This document shows, in pieces, positions 53,381-61,106 of a DNA stretch of 64,000 nt. A program made the position numbers and the translations under genes. Under the pieces are notes generated by a model. The model worked only from the letters and a program-made list of their open reading frames with translations. It did not search any database and was not told where the DNA came from. Within the stretch, counting starts at the first letter, position 1. Every line of letters begins with the position of its first letter. The DNA lies in the NCBI RefSeq assembly GCF_003568665.1, contig NZ_QXMH01000001.1:2600084-2664083 (forward strand), read 5' to 3'. The stretch is from Chitinophaga alhagiae (GTDB lineage Bacteria; Bacteroidota; Bacteroidia; Chitinophagales; Chitinophagaceae).

Positions 53381-54457
53381 CTACGCCCATGCCTCCAGCA
53401 GAAAGCGCACCCAGTTTTTATGGGTGATGTTCTCAATATCTTCTTCCTTGTAACCGCGCCGGCGGAGTATGTCGGGTATTTTTTGCAGCCCGGCAATGCT
53501 TTCCAGGTCATGAGGAGATTGTTCCGTACCAAAGGCCCCGTCAAGATCAGAGCCAATAGCGGCATGGCGGCTGTTGCCGGCCAGCTGGCAGATATGGTCC
53601 ATCTGGTCAACCACTTTCTCCAGGGAAACACCCATTTCTTTGGGCCGGCTAACGCCCTTTTGCCAGCCGGACGTGAGCATCCAGGCGTCAAAGGCGGTGC
53701 CTATTACGGCGCCGCGGGCAATGAGCAGGGAGAACTGCTCGTCTGAAAACTGGCGGTTGTGCGGCACCAGCGCGCGGCTGTTATGATGGCTGGCCCATAC
53801 CGGGCCTGAGAAATGGTCCATGGCCTCAAAAAAACTTTCATCGCAGAGGTGGGTGGCGTCCAGGATAATATCCAGCCGTTCCATTTCTTTGAGCAGGGCG
53901 CGTCCTTTGGTACCCAGTCCGCCGCTGGCGTCCGTTCCATATGCATATACGCCGGGGCCGTAGTGAGCGGGGCCAACGGCACGCAGGCCGGCAGCGTAGG
54001 CTTTTTCCACGCAATCCAGTTCAAAGAAAGAGTCTGCTCCTTCCAGGCTCAGGATGAACCCAATGGGCAGGGAGCTGGTGTCTGCCGCGTTTTCCCAGAG
54101 CTGGAGGTGGGCGGTGAGCGCTGCGGCATTGGTGATCTGTTTCATTTCGCCGCGGGCTTCCATAGCCTGGTACCACGCCAGCTGGCCCTGCGTTTGCGCC
54201 CAGGCCTGTTCCTGGGAGTGCCAGCCCGGCAACGGGTTGTCTGGCGCCACGTAGCGGGCAATTTGGGTGGCCACGCAGATGCCCACGCGCCCCTTGCGCA
54301 TTTCCGGCAGGGACACTGTGCCGTGGCCGCGGTCAGGTTTGTCTGTCAATCCCTTTTCCCGGTCACGGATGGCCTGCAGCGGCCTGGTGAGATCACGGTT
54401 CCACTCCAGGGCGTTCATGCTCAGGTCAAGATGCGCATCAAAAATGAATGATTGCAT
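53381..54457 (-). CDS. Membrane/renal dipeptidase family (M19) metallopeptidase
   Basis: This 358-aa protein shows D-A-H-L-D with His10 and Asp12 as metal ligands, L-S-L-E-G-A with the bridging Glu, L-D-A-T-H-L and A-S-H-H-N for the other His ligands, and I-G-S-D-L-D-G near 270. The family hydrolyses dipeptides and tolerates a D-amino acid in the second position. I start at M-Q-S-F-I-F-D; no signal peptide is seen. It lies four bases after the D-serine dehydratase/D-threonine aldolase-like gene. Together they suggest release and breakdown of D-amino acids from dipeptides. Confidence 0.92.
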   Translation of the reverse strand: MQSFIFDAHLDLSMNALEWNRDLTRPLQAIRDREKGLTDKPDRGHGTVSLPEMRKGRVGICVATQIARYVAPDNPLPGWHSQEQAWAQTQGQLAWYQAMEARGEMKQITNAAALTAHLQLWENAADTSSLPIGFILSLEGADSFFELDCVEKAYAAGLRAVGPAHYGPGVYAYGTDASGGLGTKGRALLKEMERLDIILDATHLCDESFFEAMDHFSGPVWASHHNSRALVPHNRQFSDEQFSLLIARGAVIGTAFDAWMLTSGWQKGVSRPKEMGVSLEKVVDQMDHICQLAGNSRHAAIGSDLDGAFGTEQSPHDLESIAGLQKIPDILRRRGYKEEDIENITHKNWVRFLLEAWA

Positions 54458-54461
54458 ATGG

Positions 54462-55601
54462 TTATTTGGTTGATAAACGGGTGCTGATAATTTTGCGGCC
54501 GCGTGCAATGGGCCAGGTAGCAGCGAGGGCGCCATGGCTGATCACCAGCGCTTCATTGTAAAGCGCCACGGTGGGGCATACATGCCAGGGCGTGCCGTAC
54601 AGCACGTCCCCTACCTGCAATTGGCCGGCCTGGGGTGTTTTTACCACCAGGTGCTCTTCGCTTTGGGAGATCACTTCATACTCGCCCAGGCCGTGAAAGA
54701 ACACTCTTTTGGTAATGGGGTTTTCCGCGGAAACGGCTTTGTGCCCCAGGTCAAGCGTAACATGGCCTTCCTGCGGCTTTGAGATGACGCGGGTGAGCAG
54801 CAGGGCGGCGGGCGTAAAGGCCTGTTCCGCCAGGGAGCTGCCGTAGCCTTCGTCCCACAGGATGCAGGTGCCGGGGCTGCAGGTTACACCGGGGCGCTGC
54901 AGGTGAATGGGAAATGTGGGGCTGCCGCCGGCCACTACTTCAACATCGCCCACGGCCGCGGCCAGTTCGGCCACGGGAGCAAAAGCCTCGTTGCATTCCG
55001 CCGTGCGCAGCGCCAGGTCCGGCTGGCGGATGTGACCGTCGTATACATGCAGGCCGCGCAAATGTACATGGGGCAGTGCCTGAATTTGCCGGCAGAGGGC
55101 CAGGGCCTTTTCCGGCGCTATGCCGGTGCGGTGCATGCCGTTGTCAATATCTATGTACACTTCCGCCTTTGCGCCGCCTTGTTCGCGGGCAAAGCCAATG
55201 GGTTTGCGGGAGTGCTGCATGTCCCCGAAGATCTTGTTCAGCAAATTTGCGGACGCCTCATTGTCTGCCAGCGAAGCAAACCGGGTGTTGGGAAAGCGGG
55301 CGGCCAGTTCCGCAAAAGCCTCCGCCGTGGGGGAGTTGAGCTGGTACGCCAGGAGCACGTCTGCCGCGCCGGTTTCCGCCAGCATTTGCGCTTCGGCAAA
55401 GGTGGCGCATTTAAAACGGGTAATGCCCTGCTTCAGCTGCATTTGCACCACGGGCGCCATTTTGTGCGTTTTTACATGGGGCATCAGCCGCTGCGGGCCG
55501 CCGGCCATGGCAATCATTTTCCGGATATTGTCTTCTACCAGCTCGCGGTACACCAGCAGGGCGGGAGAGGCCAGCGTAGCCGGTTCTTTCAGTTCGTACA
55601 T
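54462..55601 (-). CDS. D-serine dehydratase / D-threonine aldolase-like PLP enzyme (fold type III)
   Basis: This 379-aa protein has the alanine-racemase-like barrel with the PLP lysine in P-H-V-K-T-H-K (Lys near 44). The glycine-rich phosphate-binding A-G-G-S-P-T-F lies near 220. The C-terminal domain carries the zinc pair P-W-H-V-C-P. Both D-threonine aldolases and zinc-dependent D-serine dehydratases have this architecture, and motifs alone do not separate them. The adjacent RidA gene favours the dehydratase option, because serine dehydratases release 2-aminoacrylate, the substrate of RidA. It lies 11 bases after ridA. Confidence 0.88.
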   Translation of the reverse strand: MYELKEPATLASPALLVYRELVEDNIRKMIAMAGGPQRLMPHVKTHKMAPVVQMQLKQGITRFKCATFAEAQMLAETGAADVLLAYQLNSPTAEAFAELAARFPNTRFASLADNEASANLLNKIFGDMQHSRKPIGFAREQGGAKAEVYIDIDNGMHRTGIAPEKALALCRQIQALPHVHLRGLHVYDGHIRQPDLALRTAECNEAFAPVAELAAAVGDVEVVAGGSPTFPIHLQRPGVTCSPGTCILWDEGYGSSLAEQAFTPAALLLTRVISKPQEGHVTLDLGHKAVSAENPITKRVFFHGLGEYEVISQSEEHLVVKTPQAGQLQVGDVLYGTPWHVCPTVALYNEALVISHGALAATWPIARGRKIISTRLSTK

Positions 55602-55612
55602 AAGTTGTTGGA

Positions 55613-56077
55613 TTAATCTGCCAGTTCAAATACCGCTTCAATTTCTACGGTGATGTTCTCGGGCAGGGAGCCCATGCCTACGGCGCTGCGCACGCCCACG
55701 CCGTTATCCGGCCCCCAGACCTTCACAAACAGCTCACTGCAGCCGTTGATCACAAAGGGGTGTTTGCCGAAGTCTGGCGTGGCGTTCACCATGCCCAGCA
55801 CTTTGATGACCCGTTTTATTTTGTTGAGGGAGCCCAGTTGAGACACCAGGGTGGAAAGAATAGTGAGCCCCACCTGCTGTGCGGCCAGTTTGGCCCCGTC
55901 TGCATTGACATCAAGGCCGGCTTTGCCGAACAGCAGCCCGCCATTGGGCAGCACCGGGCCGTGGCCGGAGACATATACCAGTTTATCTACTATCAACAAG
56001 GGTTTGTATACACCTTTGGGCGCGGGCGCGGGCGGAAGCTCAAGGCCCAGCGCGGCGAAGTTTTCTGCTGCGTTCAT
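55613..56077 (-). CDS. RidA/YjgF-family enamine/imine deaminase
   Basis: This 154-aa protein has the RidA pattern: A-A-E-N-F-A-A-L-G-L-E-L-P near the start, V-Y-V-S-G-H-G-P near 35-42, A-A-Q-Q-V-G-L-T-I-L-S, and V-G-M-G-S-L-P-E-N-I-T-V-E-I-E-A-V near the end. It belongs to the longer subgroup, and the catalytic Arg of the classical RidA is replaced by other residues (V-R-S-A-V-G-M near 130), so strict RidA activity is uncertain. I start at M-N-A-A-E-N, preceded by AGAGGAG. Its place between a GntP permease and a PLP enzyme suggests that it removes reactive enamines. Confidence 0.87.
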   Translation of the reverse strand: MNAAENFAALGLELPPAPAPKGVYKPLLIVDKLVYVSGHGPVLPNGGLLFGKAGLDVNADGAKLAAQQVGLTILSTLVSQLGSLNKIKRVIKVLGMVNATPDFGKHPFVINGCSELFVKVWGPDNGVGVRSAVGMGSLPENITVEIEAVFELAD

Positions 56078-56099
56078 CTCCTCTGTTTTTGCTTTAAAG

Positions 56100-57425
56100 T
56101 TATCCAATAAATTGTTGCAATACCAATACGCCGGCAAGGCCGCAGACAGATACAATGGTTTCCATAACGGACCAGGTGGCAAATGTCTGTTTGAGGCTGA
56201 GGTTGAAGTATTCCTTGAACAGCCAGAAGCCGCCATCGTTCACATGGGAAAACATCAGGCTGCCGGCGCCGATGGAGAGCACCATCAGTTCGGGCTGGGC
56301 CGCCTGGTTTTGAATAAGCGGCAGCAGTATGCCCACGGTGGTGAGGCCTGCTACCGTGGCGGAGCCTACGCAAACGCGTATCACGGCGGCAATGATCCAG
56401 CCCAGCACCAGCGGGGATACGGGCAGGTGGCGCAGCGCTTCACCAATGTAGGTATTGATGTTGCCGTCTTTGATCACCTGCATGAACACGCCGGAGCCGG
56501 CAATGATGAGCATAATGGGGGCCACGTCTTTAAAGGCGGTTTCCATGGATTTCATTACGCCCTTCATGCTTTGCCCGCGCCGCAGGCCCAGCAGCCATAC
56601 GGCCACCAGTACGGAGAGCAGCATGGCAATATTGGGGTCTCCTATTACGGCAATTATTTTTTGCACCATGCCGCCCTTGGCTATGAACGGATCTGCGATG
56701 GTGGTGATGGTGAGCAGGATCAGCGGCAGCAGGGCCGTGAACAGGCTGATGCCGAGGCCGGGCAGCTCTTCATTGGGCCGGAAGGAAATATTCAGCAACC
56801 CCTGTTCCGGTGTAACGAGCATTTTTTTTAACCGGCTGCCAAAAAGCGGGCCGGCAATGGCAATGGTAGGAACAGAAATGATGAGGCCGTACAGTAATGT
56901 TTTGCCGATGTCTGCGCCCAGTTGCTGGCTGATGGCCGTGGGCGAGGGGTGGGGCGGCAGAAAGCCGTGTGCGGTAGACAGGGCGGATATCATGGGAATG
57001 CCCACGTACAGCAAAGGGAGGCGGGTGGCCATGCCGGTGGCGAAAATGAGCGGCACCACTATAACAAACCCCGCGGTGTAAAACATGGGAATGCCCACCA
57101 GCAGGCCGGCCAGGGCCATGCCCCACTGGATGCGGCGGGTGCCGAAGAGGCCGATCATGGAAGTGGTGATGCGCTGGGCGGCCCCGCTGTCTGCCACCAG
57201 CTTGCCCAGCATGGCGCCAAACCCCAGAATGGTGACCAGCGACCCGAGGGTACTGCCAATGCCGGTGGAGATGGATTTGCCTATTTCCGGGCCGTTGAGG
57301 CCGCAGCTTAACGCCAGCAGTATGCTAACTACCAGGAAGGAAAGAAAGGTGTCCAGCTTCACCCACATGATCAGCGCGATCAGCAGCAGAATGGACAGCA
57401 AGACCAGTAAAACAGGAGAGATCAT
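56100..57425 (-). CDS. GntP-family permease (gluconate/D-serine type)
   Basis: This 441-aa inner membrane protein has 12 or more hydrophobic segments and GntP features: G-S-T-L-G-S-L-V-T-I-L-G-F-G-A-M-L-G-K near 56-74, G-F-L-P-P-H-P-S-P near 154, and G-S-A-T-V-A-G-L-T-T near 365. The family imports gluconate, related sugar acids or D-serine (DsdX). It is the first gene of the minus-strand operon with a RidA protein, a D-amino-acid PLP enzyme and an M19 dipeptidase, so a D-amino acid is the more likely substrate. This is inference from context. Confidence 0.93.
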   Translation of the reverse strand: MISPVLLVLLSILLLIALIMWVKLDTFLSFLVVSILLALSCGLNGPEIGKSISTGIGSTLGSLVTILGFGAMLGKLVADSGAAQRITTSMIGLFGTRRIQWGMALAGLLVGIPMFYTAGFVIVVPLIFATGMATRLPLLYVGIPMISALSTAHGFLPPHPSPTAISQQLGADIGKTLLYGLIISVPTIAIAGPLFGSRLKKMLVTPEQGLLNISFRPNEELPGLGISLFTALLPLILLTITTIADPFIAKGGMVQKIIAVIGDPNIAMLLSVLVAVWLLGLRRGQSMKGVMKSMETAFKDVAPIMLIIAGSGVFMQVIKDGNINTYIGEALRHLPVSPLVLGWIIAAVIRVCVGSATVAGLTTVGILLPLIQNQAAQPELMVLSIGAGSLMFSHVNDGGFWLFKEYFNLSLKQTFATWSVMETIVSVCGLAGVLVLQQFIG

Positions 57426-57566
57426 GGAGACGGTGGAATTTTGGTATATCTACTCAAGATAGGGAAGAATTTTTTGCGGAAGGGGATTTATTGGCCCGCC
57501 CCGGGCCAGCAGGCAGGCTGCTATTTGGTGAACTGTATGTTATAGTATGCTTCTCTCACTGTTCAG

Positions 57567-57635
57567 CCTTGGATAAGGCAGGGATAAGCCACCTCTATAT
57601 AAGGATAGCTTATCCAAGGAATATCCCTGGCTTAT
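57567..57635. repeat. Interleaved inverted repeats (A-B-A'-B' order)
   Basis: CCTTGGATAAG (57567-57577) is inverted at 57609-57619, and CAGGGATA (57579-57586) is inverted at 57622-57629. ATAAGCC (57584-57590) also pairs with GGCTTAT (57629-57635). The order allows a pseudoknot or two mutually exclusive hairpins. Confidence 0.6.
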
Positions 57636-57753
57636 GGATGGGATATGGGTAAAATATCCTACCTGAAACCCGCAACCAGCCTTGCTTTCAGCCCGAAGTA
57701 CCCTGCCCCGGGGAATATTAACTGCATGAAAATCAGTGAGAAAGGCGTGCAAG

Positions 57754-57799
57754 AAAAAAGGGCTGACCCCAAAGTAGCCATCTACTTTCTGGTCAGCCC
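57754..57799 (-). terminator. Terminator of the M1 aminopeptidase gene
   Basis: A 9-bp outer stem (57760-57768 with 57791-57799) and a 7-bp inner stem, then a T6 tract on the minus strand, about 60 bases after the stop codon. Confidence 0.9.
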
Positions 57800-57815
57800 C
57801 ATAGCGGTTTGCAGT

Positions 57816-57842
57816 TGAAGTGAGTGACACAACGGCGGCTGA
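57816..57842 (-). repeat. 27-bp intergenic repeat, copy B
   Basis: Exact inverted match of 48324-48350. It lies between the M1 peptidase stop and its terminator. Bases 57810-57815 continue an imperfect match. Confidence 0.75.
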
Positions 57843-57861
57843 ACCGCCTTACTGCCGCTGG

Positions 57862-60450
57862 TTACTCTTCCGTTTTACTTTCTTTTATCTTCTTGACGGC
57901 CTGCAGGATGTGCTCGGCCTGTTTGTTCAGTTCGTTACGCGGTTCCCCGGTGGCCTGGGCGGCTTTTTGCTGTTTTTTCTGCGCCATGGGGCCTAGCAGG
58001 TTCACCACGTAGTTGTTCACCCAGGAGTTGTTGAAGCCGGTTACCACATCCACCACTTCGTCCACACCTTTGGTGACCAGGGCGGTATTGTTTACCCCGG
58101 CCAGGAAGTTCAGGTAGAGAATGGCCGCGCCGATCTTTTCCTGGCCGGTAGTTTCTTCCAGGCGGGCGGCAAAGTAGGGCACATCGCTTTCATTACCGTT
58201 TTTGGCGTATACGCTGGCTATGCCGCTGCTCAACATGCCGCGGGCGTCTTTTTCCATGTTTTTGGCCAGCTGGTAGGCCTTTTTAACGTCCAGCTCCGCC
58301 AGCGCGTTGAGCGCAGTGCCTTCTACCAGGTAAGAGCGGTCTTTCAGCGCGGCTTCGAACAGGGGGGCATATTGGGCGTCTTCGAGGCGGCCCAGTTGTT
58401 TGATGGCGGCGGCGCGTACCCAGGCAACGGGGTCATTTTTTGCCAGGCTGAGCAAAATGGGCAGGGCGGCGGTCTTTACCTCGTTATTATCCAGCTTCAG
58501 GCCGGAAATGGTGAGGGCGCGCAGGCCTTCGTATTTGTCTTTCAGCGCGGCAATTACCGTGGCGCGGGCGGCGGGGTTGCCGGTCTGCTGTTTCAGCGTG
58601 GCCTCTATGGCCTCCCGGCGGTCAAGGTAATTGGGCGCGTTCTTGTACTGGAAAATGTAGGTGTTCAGATCGCGCCGGTCAGATTTTTTGAGGATCAGTA
58701 CCTTGTCCGCGTCTACATTGACAAAATCAGGCCTGGCGCTGACCGCAAAGGCAAAGGTGTCTGTTTTTTCCGTGAGGCGCACGTTGTGCCGTTCTTTTTT
58801 GCCGCCGGCGTATACATCTATGGCAAAGGGAAGGTCAAACACCTTGTCTCCCTTCTGGCTGATGATCACTTTGGCAAAGCCGGGCTGGTTGTAGTCATAG
58901 GCAACGTCCAGCGTGGGGTAGCCCTGGCCGAAGTACCACTGGTTGAAGAACCAGTTGAGGTCCTGGCCGGTCACTTCTTCCATGGCCAGGCGCAGGTGAT
59001 GGGATTCTGTGGCCTTGAACGCATTTTGTTTCAGGTAGAGGTTGAGGGCCTTGAAAAACGCCTCGTCACCTACATAGTTGCGGAGCATGTGCAGGATGCG
59101 GCCGCCTTTCTGGTAGCTGACGGCGTCAAACATATTCTCTTTATCGTGGTAATGGAACCGCACCAGGTGGCGGTCTCCCTGGTATTCCGCAGACTCCATG
59201 TAGTTGCTCATGGCGGTATAGCCGTGCTCGTCTGCCGCGTCTTTCCCGAATTTGTGCTCAAACCAGAGGTATTCGCTGTAATCCGCAAAAGACTCGTTCA
59301 TGGTGAGGTTGCTCCATGACTCGCAGGTGGCCAGGTCCCCGAACCAGTGGTGGAACAGCTCGTGCGCAATAACGGATTCTCCCAGGCGGTCATCATCGTC
59401 CAGCAGCTCACGGTCCGTTTTCTGAAGAAAATCACCGTGAATAGTGGCCGTGGTGTTTTCCATGGCGCCAGACACATAATCCCGTACAATTATCTGGGAG
59501 TATTTCACCCAGGGATAGTCATATCCCAGCAGTTTGGAAAAGAAGGTCATCATTTCGGGCGTATTGCCGAAAATGGCTTTGGCATGCGGGGCATATTCCT
59601 TTTCCACGTAATAGTTCACCTCCTTGTTGCGCCATTTGTCTTTCACCACGGCAAAGTCTCCCACAGCCATCATGAAGAGGTAGGGCGCGTGCGGGAGGTC
59701 CATCTTCCAGGTATCGGTACGGGTGCCGTCCGCATTGTTGCGCTGGCTCACCAGTTTGCCGTTGGAGAGGGACACATATTTTTTCTCCACCGTCATGCTG
59801 ATCTCGGAGGTGGTTTTCTGGTTGGTTTTGTCAATGGTGGGGAACCACACGGAAGACGCCTCGGTTTCGCCCTGCGTCCAGATCTGGATAGGCTTTTTGG
59901 GGTCTTTGCCGTCCGGGTTGATGAAGTACAGGCCTTTGGCGTCTGTGATGGCTGCACTGCCTTTTACTTCCAGCTCGTCTGGTTTGGCCGTATATTCCAC
60001 GAATACCGTATAAGATTCGCCGGATTTATACGTTTTATTAAGTTTTATGCTGATCTCGTTACCGTCATATTGATACTTGAGCGGCGTTTGTTTGGCTGTT
60101 TTCAGCATGGCTTCGGTGGGGTACCGGAGGGTGCTGCTGCCGCCCTGGATGAGGGTAACGGTTTTCACGTCCATTCCCTTGGCATCGAGCGTGAGGCTGT
60201 CAGTAGGGTAGAAGTGCGGCTGCAGGGTGATCCAGGCTTTACCGTTAAGGTGCCGTTTGGCATAATCGAAACGTACGTCCAGTTTGGTATGAACAAGGTT
60301 GTTGATTTTGGTGGGGGTGGCTCGATAGATCTTGAGTGCGGGATCGTCTTTCTGACTGTCTCCGGACTGGGCTAAAGCGTTGGAACAGAGCCCGATAAGT
60401 GCGAACCCCGCCAGCCAGATACCCAGTGATTTTCTGATTTGATGATACAT
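57862..60450 (-). CDS. M1-family aminopeptidase with HEAT-like C-terminal domain
   Basis: This 862-aa protein has a signal peptide (residues about 10-28, A-L-A-Q). The M1 N-terminal beta domain precedes the exopeptidase motif G-A-M-E-N at 328-332. The zinc motif H-E-L-F-H is at 363-367, with Glu386 (N-E-S-F-A-D) as third ligand. Residues about 620-850 are helical repeats of HEAT type (L-P-I-L-L-S-L-A-K-N-D-P-V-A-W-V-R-A-A). It removes N-terminal residues from peptides, probably in the periplasm or outside the cell. A -7 element TATTTTTG lies at 60468-60475 on the minus strand, only about 18 bases before the start. Confidence 0.94.
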   Translation of the reverse strand: MYHQIRKSLGIWLAGFALIGLCSNALAQSGDSQKDDPALKIYRATPTKINNLVHTKLDVRFDYAKRHLNGKAWITLQPHFYPTDSLTLDAKGMDVKTVTLIQGGSSTLRYPTEAMLKTAKQTPLKYQYDGNEISIKLNKTYKSGESYTVFVEYTAKPDELEVKGSAAITDAKGLYFINPDGKDPKKPIQIWTQGETEASSVWFPTIDKTNQKTTSEISMTVEKKYVSLSNGKLVSQRNNADGTRTDTWKMDLPHAPYLFMMAVGDFAVVKDKWRNKEVNYYVEKEYAPHAKAIFGNTPEMMTFFSKLLGYDYPWVKYSQIIVRDYVSGAMENTTATIHGDFLQKTDRELLDDDDRLGESVIAHELFHHWFGDLATCESWSNLTMNESFADYSEYLWFEHKFGKDAADEHGYTAMSNYMESAEYQGDRHLVRFHYHDKENMFDAVSYQKGGRILHMLRNYVGDEAFFKALNLYLKQNAFKATESHHLRLAMEEVTGQDLNWFFNQWYFGQGYPTLDVAYDYNQPGFAKVIISQKGDKVFDLPFAIDVYAGGKKERHNVRLTEKTDTFAFAVSARPDFVNVDADKVLILKKSDRRDLNTYIFQYKNAPNYLDRREAIEATLKQQTGNPAARATVIAALKDKYEGLRALTISGLKLDNNEVKTAALPILLSLAKNDPVAWVRAAAIKQLGRLEDAQYAPLFEAALKDRSYLVEGTALNALAELDVKKAYQLAKNMEKDARGMLSSGIASVYAKNGNESDVPYFAARLEETTGQEKIGAAILYLNFLAGVNNTALVTKGVDEVVDVVTGFNNSWVNNYVVNLLGPMAQKKQQKAAQATGEPRNELNKQAEHILQAVKKIKESKTEE

Positions 60451-60576
60451 GCAATTGTTATTTTGGACAAAAATAGCCTCCCGGATGGAGGGTAAACGTC
60501 AAATTTAAACAAATGGCCTAAATACGACGCAAGCGGTTAAAATTGTTATTTTTGTAGGGATAGGACAGGTTAATAT

Positions 60577-61086
60577 ATGATCAAAGCAACAGTGAACGGC
60601 GCCCGGCCGTTTGAAATCACCCCGGCCGGAGACGGTCCCGGGCATGTGGAATGTAACGGGAAACAAGTAGATTGGAGCACAGCCGCCCTGCCTTCAGGAG
60701 GTTTCAGCATCTTAATGGACGGGAAAAGCCTGGTGGCGGAGGTGGTAAAGACCGATCCGGACACCAAGACCATCACCATCCAGATCAACCAGGCGCTGTA
60801 CGAAGTGGCCCTGCAGGAGCCGATAGACCGCCTGCTGGCGTCCATGGGCATTTCCGAGACCTCCTCCCGCAAGCTGAACGATATCAAGGCGCCCATGCCG
60901 GGCATGGTGCTGAAAGTGCTGGTAACGCCCGGCCAGGCTATCAAAAAAGGCGACCCGGTGCTGATCCTGGAGGCCATGAAAATGGAGAACGTGTTCAAGG
61001 CCGCGGCAGACGCGGTGGTAAAAGAGATCAAGGTGGCGGAGCGTACCGCTGTGGAGAAAGGAGAAGTATTAATTGTGCTGGAATAA
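60577..61086 (+). CDS. Biotinyl/lipoyl-attachment domain protein (biotin carboxyl carrier type)
   Basis: This 169-aa protein carries a C-terminal biotinyl domain (about 100-169) with the E-A-M-K-M-E-N motif and biotinylated Lys135, preceded by the family stretch A-P-M-P-G-M-V. The N-terminal half is a small beta-rich region. Such free-standing carriers serve propionyl-CoA, acetyl-CoA or oxaloacetate carboxylases. No carboxylase subunits are in the window, so the partner enzyme is unknown. A TATTTTTG -7 element lies at 60547-60554. Confidence 0.92.
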   Translation: MIKATVNGARPFEITPAGDGPGHVECNGKQVDWSTAALPSGGFSILMDGKSLVAEVVKTDPDTKTITIQINQALYEVALQEPIDRLLASMGISETSSRKLNDIKAPMPGMVLKVLVTPGQAIKKGDPVLILEAMKMENVFKAAADAVVKEIKVAERTAVEKGEVLIVLE

Positions 61087-61106
61087 TATTTGTTACAAGG
61101 AACATT

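Larger units (their letters stand above)
57426..57861. other. Intergenic region rich in secondary-structure elements
   Basis: These 436 bases hold an interleaved set of inverted repeats (57567-57635), the terminator of the M1 peptidase gene (57754-57799) and copy B of the 27-bp repeat (57816-57842). A GC palindrome (GGCCCG/CGGGCC near 57491) lies just upstream of the GntP gene. A 96-codon minus-strand frame covers the region but runs through the hairpins and has no family features. Confidence 0.55.

Noticed and set aside
57540..57830. 96-codon minus-strand open frame
   Set aside because: It runs through a terminator, the 27-bp repeat and the interleaved hairpins, and shows no domain or family pattern.
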